Source: Thalassospira lucentensis (GTDB lineage Bacteria > Pseudomonadota > Alphaproteobacteria > Rhodospirillales > Thalassospiraceae). Taken from it: a DNA stretch of 64,000 nt. The translations under genes and the position numbers were made by a program. How positions within the stretch are numbered: the stretch's first letter is position 1; the number at the start of each line of letters is the position of its first letter. This document shows, one piece after another, positions 41,570 to 49,749 of the stretch. Location of the stretch: NCBI RefSeq assembly GCF_032921865.1, contig NZ_CP136683.1, forward strand, positions 102,795 through 166,794, written 5' to 3'. The notes below the pieces were generated by a model that was not told the origin of the DNA, searched no databases, and saw only the letters and a list, made by a program, of their open reading frames with translations.

Positions 41570-42574
41570 CTACTGCCCATTTATGGCACGCGAAGCGGTA
41601 ACTCCCGACAGGTCAGCGCAGACCTGTTTAATGATCATTTCTAGAGTCAGTGGCTGATCGTCGTGCAACCCGGCTTCTACAGCATCTATGAATTCTAGCC
41701 CCAGCATACGCAATGTTTCGTGCGCAACCTCTGTGCAGGCTCGCATCAAAGAGCTGATTCTCGCTACTGCCGGTGTCCGTAACTCTTGCTGAAGATGCGC
41801 ATAGTCATCGATATCATTTCGCAACCTGCTGTCGATCAATATCGGTGCGAAAAAAGTCGTTTTCAGTTGTTGCAGGTCGGTTCCCCATGGCAACTCAAGC
41901 AAAGTATCCAGCTCATAGAGGGAAGCGATGTCCAACTTAACGAGAGCCTTTACAGGCGTACCGGTTGCCTTGATCTGGTCAAACACACGCATCCGAAAAG
42001 AATCCCAACCACGGGTGAGTACGATCGCGGCGTCTGCGGCGAAGATGGTGTTCTTATAGTGCTCCATCTTCTCCAGTCTTCGTGAGACATCGACAATCAA
42101 ACAGTCAAGCCCGAGAGTGCCGCGCCCCGCCTCAGCCAGAAGTACATTGAGCTCGGACAAGTAATCCTCCTGCTTTTGCTTTACCCCTTTTGGAGCTGTT
42201 CGAAAGAGGGATACTCCGATGCTCCAGCGTACATCAATCGGATCACGTCCAGCGTGATAGCAGTTCGTGCGCAGTCCAAACTCGGACAGCAGGTGCGCGA
42301 GCGTTACTGCAAACGGACTGACTCCTACGCCACCATCAGTCCCACAGACCATGATGACTTTGGTTTTTGCCGGTTTCTGAGCGCAAGGCAAGGCAGCCAT
42401 GATATGCTGTTTGAGAAGCAGTTTCAGATGGGGAGGGACTGGTGCTGTTCCAGATAACCAGCGATGTGTCGTGGACCTGGAGTGCGTTCCTTCAAGTTGA
42501 AGGAGTTCTGTCAAGTCGCTGGGCTTCCAGCCAAGGAAAGAGAGGGCTGCTCTCAGAACTTCTGCATCAGTCAT
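41570..42574 (-). CDS. ParA-like protein with N-terminal HTH and degenerate Walker A
   Basis: A 334-residue protein. The first 60 residues resemble a helix-turn-helix (VLRAALSFLGWKPSDLTELL, STTHRWLSGTAPVP). The ParA/MinD-like domain follows, but the P-loop reads CGTDGGVGVSPFAVTL: both lysines of the normal KGGVGKST are replaced (Asp and Val) and the Thr is Pro. LDCLIVDVSRRLEK stands at Walker B. ParA proteins partition plasmids using ATP; this one probably cannot hydrolyse ATP normally and may be a regulator or an ATP-independent relative. No ParB gene is adjacent. Confidence 0.7.
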   Translation of the reverse strand: MTDAEVLRAALSFLGWKPSDLTELLQLEGTHSRSTTHRWLSGTAPVPPHLKLLLKQHIMAALPCAQKPAKTKVIMVCGTDGGVGVSPFAVTLAHLLSEFGLRTNCYHAGRDPIDVRWSIGVSLFRTAPKGVKQKQEDYLSELNVLLAEAGRGTLGLDCLIVDVSRRLEKMEHYKNTIFAADAAIVLTRGWDSFRMRVFDQIKATGTPVKALVKLDIASLYELDTLLELPWGTDLQQLKTTFFAPILIDSRLRNDIDDYAHLQQELRTPAVARISSLMRACTEVAHETLRMLGLEFIDAVEAGLHDDQPLTLEMIIKQVCADLSGVTASRAINGQ

Positions 42575-42852
42575 AACTCATCTCCGGCACGTGATTCTTA
42601 TCGCATTAGACACGGCAATGTAGATTTATGAAACAATTTTATGACAAAAAATGTACTGTCGTTGCGCCCTGCAACATCGCGCAAATGGATTTGTGCAGTT
42701 GGGGCGATCATTAAGGCAATGATGTCGCAATCTGCACAGGGGCGATAAATGGTCAGAGCAGTTTGATCTGCTTATCGTCGGTCAATCTTGCATTATCCCC
42801 GTTCCGCATTATATATTCCGATGTATCGGACGAATTAACGGAGTTGCTCGAA
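42575..42852. other. Divergent intergenic region
   Basis: About 280 bp between the ParA-like gene and the DUF433 gene. It contains two GGGGCGAT motifs (near 42701 and 42740) preceded by similar TGCA sequences, and TTGCG...CGCAA near 42660. They are possible binding sites for the ParA-like or DUF433 proteins, unproven. Confidence 0.4.
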
Positions 42853-43488
42853 ATGAGCCAGACGGAGTTACTTAAGCCAGCTGAAGCAGCTATTGTGGCC
42901 GGTGTCTCGGTACGGGACGTAAACCGCGTCATTGATGAGCATATTCTGCCGGAAAGAATCACCGTTCGAAAGCGGGGGAGATTTATCCGATCGAATTCCT
43001 GTTTTTTGATCTCGTTTTACTTTCAGAGCGCTGATGATCTGACTGCAGAAGCGCGCCGGGATGCAATTAGCAAGATTCACAGCAGGTTCGAAAAAGTGTG
43101 GACACATTTTCCCAAACAGGAAGATCAGCCTCTGATCGTGGAAACACGCTATCTCAGAATTGATTTTCAGCCTTTTCTGCAGACCAGCAGCGAACGGCTT
43201 GCAGAATTGCAAAAGATCAAGAATGCAATAGTGGTCGATGCAGAAATACTCGGTGGCATGCCGGTATATGCCGGAACCCGTATCCCTGTGCATAATGTTG
43301 CGGCGTCCCTCAGGGAGGGGGCAACAATCGATGAAGTGAAGGAAGCCTACCCTTCACTATCCGGGGAATTGATCAGACTTGCGCCACTATATGCCGATAG
43401 CCATCCAATCAAGGGGCGACCTGTTCTTCTAAAGAAAAAAAATAGCCTCATTCATGAAAAGACGACCTTGTCGAGCCTGAATGGATGA
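42853..43488 (+). CDS. DUF433-containing antitoxin
   Basis: About 211 residues from ATG 42853, which follows CGGAG. An N-terminal helix-turn-helix-like part (KPAEAAIVAGVSVRDVNRVIDEHILP) precedes the C-terminal DUF433 domain (VVDAEILGGMPVYAGTRIPVHNVAASLREGATIDEVKEAYPSL). DUF433 proteins commonly pair with DUF5615 PIN-like toxins, and one follows with a 4-bp overlap. It is longer than minimal DUF433 antitoxins because of the extra N-terminal domain. Confidence 0.88.
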   Translation: MSQTELLKPAEAAIVAGVSVRDVNRVIDEHILPERITVRKRGRFIRSNSCFLISFYFQSADDLTAEARRDAISKIHSRFEKVWTHFPKQEDQPLIVETRYLRIDFQPFLQTSSERLAELQKIKNAIVVDAEILGGMPVYAGTRIPVHNVAASLREGATIDEVKEAYPSLSGELIRLAPLYADSHPIKGRPVLLKKKNSLIHEKTTLSSLNG

Positions 43489-43910
43489 AATTTCTGATTG
43501 ATGAATGTCTGAGCCCGTGTTTGGCAAACCAGGCAAGAAACGCCGGTTTTATAGAGAGCACACATGTAAACTGGCGCGGGTTTCAGGGCAAAAAGGATTG
43601 GGAATTAAAGCCCGTCATACTTGAAGAAGACTGGACATTTGTTACCCATAACTCGGTGGATTTCCGGGGGCCGGTATCAAAGCCAGGAAGCAAAGGCCAA
43701 TATGCTGGCGTCGAGCTGCATGCCGGTCTGGTCTGCCTGAACAGCAAAGCCGGGATGAGCCTCAAACTGCAGAAACTGCTGTTTGAGTATGCCCTCGGTC
43801 AATTCAAAACTAAAGGCATAACCGATCTGATAAATAAATGCGTCGAGGTGGACTGCGATCAGAGTGCTGATACTGTGCAGTTTCAATTATACGACCTGCC
43901 ATCGATTTAA
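43485..43910 (+). CDS. DUF5615-like PIN-family toxin
   Basis: A 141-residue PIN-like protein: MKFLIDECLSPCLANQARNAGF carries the first acidic residues, DWELKPVILEEDWTFVTHNSVDFRG the next, and the fold ends in a helical tail. It overlaps the DUF433 gene (ATGA). DUF5615 proteins are thought to be ribonuclease toxins. The key Asp residues (LIDE, NSVDF) are present. Confidence 0.85.
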   Translation: MKFLIDECLSPCLANQARNAGFIESTHVNWRGFQGKKDWELKPVILEEDWTFVTHNSVDFRGPVSKPGSKGQYAGVELHAGLVCLNSKAGMSLKLQKLLFEYALGQFKTKGITDLINKCVEVDCDQSADTVQFQLYDLPSI

Positions 43911-43954
43911 AAGTCTTTGTTGGTCAAGAGGATTCCTGTTTGCGGTAAGCTGGA

Positions 43955-44731
43955 TCACTTCACACTGATCCATAAACATGCCCCAAGGAATAAAAAGACG
44001 CCGCAGAATATAAGGGAATAAAGGTTAATTGAAAACCAGTGAGAAAGACCTGTCCTGACTGGTTTTGCCTTAAACTTGTTCCACTTAGAATTCAGGTCAT
44101 CAATTTCATTCGTGTTCAGAGACAGCCTGCGTTTCTGCTCGTTGTTGACCAGACTAAGCCGCATCAGGCCAACAGGGAGATCATGGATCGTGATGGTTGA
44201 CATGTTTTCCGGTTTGATCAGGTCCCTGACCAGAATCTCGCGCATGACAGGTTTTCCGTCTTTATCATCAAAGACCAGCCCGAATTTCCCATAAAACAGC
44301 TTGCGCCGGGCTACCGTGTCCGGATCCGGATCGAAGATATCGATCGCTGAAACTTTTGCCTCAGGCCATTCCTGTGCCCAGTCAATGATCCGGTTCATCA
44401 AGCAGGTACCAACGCCATGTCCCCGCAGTTCAGCGGGATCAAGAAACAGGACATTGGCGACCAAAGACAGGGTATTTCGATATGCAATATAGTGCGCGTC
44501 AAAATACTCATACTTGATCGGTCGTTCATACCGGTTCCTGCTGACATCTGCATAGCGAAGGCAGAGTTTGCTTTCATAGAGACTGCCGTCAGATGCATTA
44601 AACCGCTCTTCGCGCGGATTTACATGCAGCATCCATTTCCCGGATGCAGGATCCTCAGGATCTGATGGGGCGACAGAAATCAGAAAGTCCGGATGAGGGA
44701 TGTAAGGGGTGAGCAAGAAGGTAAAATCCAT
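43955..44731 (-). CDS. GNAT-like acetyltransferase with C-terminal membrane anchor
   Basis: A 258-residue protein. The GNAT core is recognisable from the acetyl-CoA loop LRGHGVGTCLMNRIIDWAQ and the following RRKLFYGKFGLVFDD. The C-terminus has one hydrophobic helix (INLYSLIFCGVFLFLGACLWI), so it would be tail-anchored, unusual for this family. The substrate is unknown. It is convergent with the DUF433/PIN pair and not in an operon. Confidence 0.75.
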   Translation of the reverse strand: MDFTFLLTPYIPHPDFLISVAPSDPEDPASGKWMLHVNPREERFNASDGSLYESKLCLRYADVSRNRYERPIKYEYFDAHYIAYRNTLSLVANVLFLDPAELRGHGVGTCLMNRIIDWAQEWPEAKVSAIDIFDPDPDTVARRKLFYGKFGLVFDDKDGKPVMREILVRDLIKPENMSTITIHDLPVGLMRLSLVNNEQKRRLSLNTNEIDDLNSKWNKFKAKPVRTGLSHWFSINLYSLIFCGVFLFLGACLWISVK

Positions 44732-44840
44732 TCTGGAAGGTTAAACGACTGCAAGTAAGCTGATGTCAGGCCTCAAAGCCTATGGTGAAGGAATTTTCAT
44801 AAATATTTATGGCCGGACTTTCAACCTGTACGGGATACTG

Positions 44841-44893
44841 TACTCACCAATGAAACTGTTTTAATATGATGGTGTGCGCAGCCAGCAGGGGGG
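44841..44893 (+). repeat. Duplicated leader, copy 1
   Basis: About 53 bp containing CCAATGAAACTG, then TTTAAT, TGATGGTGT and AGGGGGG. It matches 45562-45613 with about seven substitutions. It ends in the ribosome-binding purines of the following gene, so a promoter/leader was duplicated. Confidence 0.85.
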
Positions 44894-44898
44894 ATACT

Positions 44899-45144
44899 GT
44901 GGACAATATTGAGCACCAGACTATCAATGTGAACTGTGATAGTCGAAGGGATGTTATTGATATTCTTCAAAGGGCTTGGCAAACCCTCCGGGAGCAACGC
45001 ATCGGAGGCTCTTTGGAGGACATGTGCTGGGATAGCTTCAAGCGCGCAGAAAGTTTCCATCCGAGCTTGGGGATGAACCCCGGTTTGGCATCAAGTGTGT
45101 TGGCACCTTGCAATCTGGCGCTTGAGTATGTGGAAACGCCATGA
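44899..45144 (+). CDS. Small hypothetical protein
   Basis: About 81 residues from GTG 44899, five bases after AGGGGGG. It is acidic and helical (RRDVIDILQRAWQTLREQRIGGSLEDMCWDSFKRAESF). No family recognised. The stop overlaps the next start (ATGA), so it is co-transcribed with the lipoprotein. Confidence 0.6.
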   Translation: MDNIEHQTINVNCDSRRDVIDILQRAWQTLREQRIGGSLEDMCWDSFKRAESFHPSLGMNPGLASSVLAPCNLALEYVETP

Positions 45145-45551
45145 TGGGAAAATACCGGTACATGGTAAATGCAAAGCTAGCCCCTGTTTTAACAATAACA
45201 TTGTTAACACTCTCTGCCTGCGCAAAACCGATAGATGAGCAGGAGGCGCTTGAGGCAATTTCATGTCTCGAATTTCTGGGGCACGCGCAAGGTGCCGCCT
45301 ATCGTCATGAGATCAGGTATTCACAAAAATTCCTGCTTGAGCAAATGGGCAAGATTGCCTCCTACCTTCCAAAATTGGATACAGAAGTGGAGACTTGGGA
45401 GCAGGCGCGAATTGACCAATTTTTGCAACGGATCGATCAGGCGAAATTACGTGGCAAGGAGATGGCAGGAGAGGCGATGGCGCATAACTGGTCAAGACGG
45501 CTGGATCTTGATCGCATAAGGTCATGTAACAAAGTAATGGATGGGCTCTAG
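45141..45551 (+). CDS. Small lipoprotein of unknown function
   Basis: A 136-residue protein with an N-terminal signal ending in a lipobox (LLTLSAC), then an acidic helical body with paired cysteines (AISCLEFLG, RSCNKVMDG). A later start at 45162 is possible. It is translationally coupled to the preceding small gene. It is probably anchored in the inner or outer membrane; role unknown. Confidence 0.65.
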   Translation: MMGKYRYMVNAKLAPVLTITLLTLSACAKPIDEQEALEAISCLEFLGHAQGAAYRHEIRYSQKFLLEQMGKIASYLPKLDTEVETWEQARIDQFLQRIDQAKLRGKEMAGEAMAHNWSRRLDLDRIRSCNKVMDGL

Positions 45552-45561
45552 GCATCATCCA

Positions 45562-45613
45562 TACTCGCCAATGAAACTGCTTTAATGTGATGGTGTACGC
45601 AACCAGTAGGGGG
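45562..45613 (+). repeat. Duplicated leader, copy 2
   Basis: Matches 44841-44893 and again ends in AGGGGGG just before a gene start, so two neighbouring transcripts share the same control sequence. Confidence 0.85.
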
Positions 45614-45617
45614 GGTG

Positions 45618-46784
45618 ATGGGTACTATATTGAAGAGGTGGATAGTTGCCACGTTGATGCTTGGAGTGACTGATTATGCTCTAGCACAATCTGTACAGAC
45701 ATCAACAGATGACATTGAAGCAGTCGATACAGTTTCCGAACCAACAAAAACTGGTATTTCTTCTGTAACAACTCATAGTACACGTCAGAATGCAGAATTT
45801 ATAGAGGCTGTTACTACTTCAACAAATCAAGAGCAGCTCCTTAAATCATTAAGTCATCAGTTGCGTCAGCAAACAGAAGATAATCGCGTCCTGCTTGGTA
45901 ATATTCAGGCTGAGAGATCAGTTATCGAAAAGCTGATGAATGATCTCAAAGAAACCCAGAGATCCGTGACACAAGCGCAGCTTGATATGACAGGTCGATA
46001 CAGAACTCTCGTCATGGAAGCGATTTATCTTAATCTCGCGGTCATGGCTATCCTGGTAACGATTTTTGCAATTATCGGTGGCCCCCAAGCTATAAAATAT
46101 TTCGAACTTAAGTTTGAAAAACGTCAGAAGCGAAATATCAGGAATGAAATAGGAGCTTTGATTACTGAAACAGCTGACGATACGACAGCCAGATGCCTAG
46201 GGCAGTATGGCTATGTCAGTGGAAAAAGTATATTCGACCAGCTTCGTGATTATTTACATGAGAAAAATGATGGAAAGGAGGTACGGAATACTTTGTCGCT
46301 CATCACTTCGATGGCGGAGCACAGTCTGGAATGTGTCGAGCGTTTAAGAAAATCCAGACCCCAAAAAGGAAAACATGTAAGGCATGTCGACGATTTGGAT
46401 GAGAATATTCTGAATATATGGATATTTTATAGATCCTTTGAGCTCTTGATGAATCCATCACCTTCAAATGAAGCAATAGAAAAGCTTCTCGAACGTGCCA
46501 GAGAACTTCATCGGCTGGCGCTCTCCAAAGAATATTCTGTTAACCAGGTCAACCGTATCAATACGTCCAATTTTGCTTTCCTTAAGTTTGGAAACACAAG
46601 AGAACAGGATAAAGCGAAAAATGAACTGATTGATCTATTTGAACGCAAAAGCAACGTTCCGCCAATATCATGGCGGAAGTTCGCGTACGCGTTCTATTTT
46701 CCGCATGATGAAAATGATGAGCCGAGAGATCTATTCGAGTTTGGGAGCGTACCCAAAATATCCGACGGACAGCAAGCTCCCTGA
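45618..46784 (+). CDS. Membrane protein with coiled coil and large cytoplasmic domain
   Basis: About 388 residues. A signal-like N-terminus (WIVATLMLGVTDYALAQS) is followed by a Thr/Ser-rich stretch and a coiled coil (QLRQQTEDNRVLLGNIQAERSVIEKLMNDLKETQ). A membrane helix comes next (LNLAVMAILVTIFAIIGG), then about 220 helical cytoplasmic residues. I recognise no family. It is probably a signalling or scaffolding protein spanning the inner membrane, controlled by the duplicated leader. Confidence 0.65.
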   Translation: MGTILKRWIVATLMLGVTDYALAQSVQTSTDDIEAVDTVSEPTKTGISSVTTHSTRQNAEFIEAVTTSTNQEQLLKSLSHQLRQQTEDNRVLLGNIQAERSVIEKLMNDLKETQRSVTQAQLDMTGRYRTLVMEAIYLNLAVMAILVTIFAIIGGPQAIKYFELKFEKRQKRNIRNEIGALITETADDTTARCLGQYGYVSGKSIFDQLRDYLHEKNDGKEVRNTLSLITSMAEHSLECVERLRKSRPQKGKHVRHVDDLDENILNIWIFYRSFELLMNPSPSNEAIEKLLERARELHRLALSKEYSVNQVNRINTSNFAFLKFGNTREQDKAKNELIDLFERKSNVPPISWRKFAYAFYFPHDENDEPRDLFEFGSVPKISDGQQAP

Positions 46785-46939
46785 AGATCAGTGAAGACCT
46801 TCCTCGGGATCATACGGAAAGTGAATTATTTTCACATCGTAGTTCGACATTATGTCACACCGCACATGAGTTATCGATTTCAAGCGCTAAAGATAGTGCG
46901 AACTTCTCAAAATATCAAGTGACCGCATACTTTCCAACA

Positions 46940-47875
46940 TTAAAGCGGCAATTGCAGATCTTTGCGATCCGCTGCGTCTCGTAACAGCTCCTGTGCCCGG
47001 ACATAGGCGCTGGCAGAGCAGTAGGACGCGCCAAGCGGGCTGTTCTGAAGCTCGTCATTCCAGCCATCAAGCCAGGCATTGGCGTCTTTAGCCTGAAGCC
47101 ATTTTCCCGCCAGGCGTTTAAGCCGCTCCGTCCGCACATGCGGTGAACCGGCCGAACCTTTTCCATCATACCAGTCCCTGTCGGCCTGAATACCGGTGAC
47201 GGCAGATTGCGCCGGTGTACCGGCAGAAAAAGTGCCTGACGGCTGCCGGACTTGCTCGAACAGCATGTCATCTGCCAGATCCTGTCGCTTTTCGATCCGG
47301 ATCAGGAAATATTGCCGAATGATCCAGGCGAGATCGCCAAAGGTATTGGCCCGATCGTCCTTGTGGTAGGGCAGGGCATCGATCAGGTGATCGAATGCCC
47401 CGTAACGCGATGCCGGCATGAGCCAGAGAATAGACTGCAGATCTGTCTCTGCCAGCCTGCTGTTTTCCTGAAGGATCGTTTCCTCCGGCCGGAGGGAAGC
47501 CGGAGCCGTTTCGATCTGGATGGCAACCGGCTGATCCCGAAGCTCATGGCGGCAGACGATATCGACGGAAATATCTTCCACCCACACATCGGTTTCGATT
47601 TCCCAGCCCATGTCGTTGAGCATGCGGGAAACGGCCTGGACGAGATCCTCATGCAGTTCGCCTGTAGCCTTCCACAGGCAGGTTTGAGCCGCATAGGGGC
47701 CATGTGAAAAGAACCTGGTACCAGAAACAGGATGTTCGCGTGGCACCGCTTGCGCGCGACAGCACGGGAGCGTCAGTCGGCTTTCCTGGTAAGCGGCCTT
47801 CCAGTCTGCCCAGATGTCGTCGGAAGCATTGAAAGCATAAATGCTCTTGCCGTCGAGATTGGCCCGCTGGGTCAT
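46940..47875 (-). CDS. CoiA-like nuclease-fold protein
   Basis: About 311 residues from ATG 47875 (AGGGAGA upstream; nine codons shorter than the longest frame). The start has the CoiA layout: LTLPCCRAQAVPREHPVSGTRFFSHGP, then GELHEDLVQAVSRMLNDMGW, and the nuclease core with Asp in ISVDIVCRHE and VAIQIETAPASLRPEET followed by SILWLMP. CoiA is needed for DNA uptake in Gram-positive competence; alphaproteobacterial relatives are uncharacterised. The catalytic Q/E-x-E-type residues appear present. It is followed, in the same direction, by nothing close; the Fic gene lies upstream. Confidence 0.7.
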   Translation of the reverse strand: MTQRANLDGKSIYAFNASDDIWADWKAAYQESRLTLPCCRAQAVPREHPVSGTRFFSHGPYAAQTCLWKATGELHEDLVQAVSRMLNDMGWEIETDVWVEDISVDIVCRHELRDQPVAIQIETAPASLRPEETILQENSRLAETDLQSILWLMPASRYGAFDHLIDALPYHKDDRANTFGDLAWIIRQYFLIRIEKRQDLADDMLFEQVRQPSGTFSAGTPAQSAVTGIQADRDWYDGKGSAGSPHVRTERLKRLAGKWLQAKDANAWLDGWNDELQNSPLGASYCSASAYVRAQELLRDAADRKDLQLPL

Positions 47876-47986
47876 GGCATTCTCCCTGCTATAAGGCGTC
47901 ATTGAGCCCAGGGCACATGAAATTTAAATTATCGTGCCTTAGGCACATATGGGTGATCTGGAACTGCAGATTGATGTAGAAAGCGG

Positions 47987-49387
47987 TCATAATTTCCGGG
48001 GCTTTCTGACATCCAGGTTCTTTTGCGGACCGGGTGAATCCTTGATTGTGCCGGTTACTTTCTCAAGCAGGGCCAGGCCATTCATGAGCTTTCTGCGTTC
48101 CTGCATCTGTATTCGGCTCAGTTCAGGCAGGGAGGCCAGCTGATCCAGCTTTTTTTGTGTCGCCTCGCTTTGCGCAAGCAGTTCATCCCGAGACTTCAGT
48201 TTCAGGCCTGCCTCGATCTGAACCCTTGTTGAATGATCATGTACCGTATCAATGGCCAGTGCTTGCGCGAGTGCTTTAGGGCCTGACGGCATGACCACAT
48301 GGTAGCGGGTAGAGCGGCCTCCATCTTCGCCAGGTGCGATACAGCCTTTTTCAACCAGGTCTGTCAGATGGCGCGTCGCAGTTGCCTTGCTGACGCCGGT
48401 AAAGGCTGCATAATGCCGGGCACCAAGACCTTCAGGAAACCGCCCGTCGAGCAATTTGTTCAGGGCCTTGATCTGACCAGGCGCCAGTGCCTGGTCGCGA
48501 TGGGCATCCCAGAACCGGGTTTTGCCTAATGTCGCATTCACCCGCTGACTGGCCCGGTCAAGAGCATGTTCGAGTTTGTCGGCAAACCATGCCATCCAGT
48601 GGTTGACATCAAGGGTGCCCTTCTGGGTCTGCTCAAGCACGTCGTAATAGCCTTTACGGTCCTGATGGATGGCGGAGGACATCTCGTAAAGCCGGATGCT
48701 GTGCGGATCTGCCTGGGCCAGTGCCAGATCGCCGATCGCACGCGCGATCCGGCCATTGCGGTCATCAAACGGATGGATGGTGACAAACCAGAGATGGGCG
48801 AGGGCGGCCCGCTCGATCGGATCGATATGTGCATCATGCCGACTGTCATTGAACCATTTGATGAAGCCATTCATTTCCCCCGGCACTCTTTCCGGCGGAG
48901 GGGCGACAAAGTGAACCGTTGGCTGGACGGGATCGCCAGAAACGACCTGCATCCTTCCGACGGACCGCCATTGACCGATATCGATCGGTTCGGGCCTGAA
49001 ACCGTCAGCGGGAAACAGCCAGTGATGCCACTTATGCAGCCGTTCGCTGGTCAGCGGAGCATGCGGGTTTGCCAGCGCGTCCATCATCAGATCGACAACG
49101 CCACTGGTTTTTGATGAAGGGGGAACAGCCCGGCCGACGGTATCATCAAGCCCGAGGCGGCTGGCCAGAGAGGACCGCACCGAGGCACGGTCGAGATTTT
49201 CACCTTCGATGGCCGAGGATTTGATAATGTTCTCAAGGATTGTATCGAGAGACGTTTCGGATTGTTGTGTCTGGGAATCCCGGGCCGACAGGCCACCCTG
49301 CTTGCGATAGATGCCTGGCAGACGTGTCCGGAATGTTGTTCGATCCCACTCAAACTCTGGCCATTCTTTCCGTTCCCAGATCCACAT
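47987..49387 (-). CDS. Fic protein (DUF4172-Fic) with HipA-like C-terminal module
   Basis: About 466 residues. An N-terminal DUF4172-type region (WIWERKEWPEFEWD) contains the inhibitory motif SSAIEGENLD. The Fic core has HPFDDRNGRIARAI, where the usual Gly after DD is Arg. A winged helix follows (HYAAFTGVSKATATRHLTDLVEKG). Residues about 377-446 (DTVHDHS...QMQERRKL...GLALLEKVTG) match the HipA tail at 26 of 70 positions without gaps, and the end is basic (NLDVRKPRKL). Fic enzymes transfer AMP to proteins. I start at the second ATG, behind AGG. Confidence 0.9.
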   Translation of the reverse strand: MWIWERKEWPEFEWDRTTFRTRLPGIYRKQGGLSARDSQTQQSETSLDTILENIIKSSAIEGENLDRASVRSSLASRLGLDDTVGRAVPPSSKTSGVVDLMMDALANPHAPLTSERLHKWHHWLFPADGFRPEPIDIGQWRSVGRMQVVSGDPVQPTVHFVAPPPERVPGEMNGFIKWFNDSRHDAHIDPIERAALAHLWFVTIHPFDDRNGRIARAIGDLALAQADPHSIRLYEMSSAIHQDRKGYYDVLEQTQKGTLDVNHWMAWFADKLEHALDRASQRVNATLGKTRFWDAHRDQALAPGQIKALNKLLDGRFPEGLGARHYAAFTGVSKATATRHLTDLVEKGCIAPGEDGGRSTRYHVVMPSGPKALAQALAIDTVHDHSTRVQIEAGLKLKSRDELLAQSEATQKKLDQLASLPELSRIQMQERRKLMNGLALLEKVTGTIKDSPGPQKNLDVRKPRKL

Positions 49388-49749
49388 ATCCATCCTGCCC
49401 GACTGTTGTGAGCCAATTAACCTGCTTTACCGGCTCAATCAATGAGCCGAATATATGAGATAATCAGTTCATGTGCAAACAGGAAACAGCAGGATCGAAA
49501 TGCTCCAGCCTGTGCAATTTGCTTGTACTCAACTCTCAGAGTGATCGGATCTGGTGCGACTTGGGCAGATGCCGCGCATGAAGGGGCTTTGGGCACATAT
49601 TATTTACACCCGTTTGTTTACACCCGTTCAGTTAGAGAGATCTATCAGGAAGTCCTCCTTGGTGAGCTGTTCCCCAACGGGTTGTTTTTTGCTATCAGTG
49701 ATTGTGCTTCTTCATTTTTCTTCGTTTTCACGATTTTAAGAATTTACCT
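49388..49749. other. Intergenic region upstream of the Fic and SEL1 genes
   Basis: About 360 bp. CGGCTCA and TGAGCCG (49431-49449) form an inverted repeat upstream of the Fic gene, and TTTACACCCGTT occurs twice in tandem near 49608. They are possible regulatory sites. No gene is supported; a rightward frame here has no family features. Confidence 0.45.
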
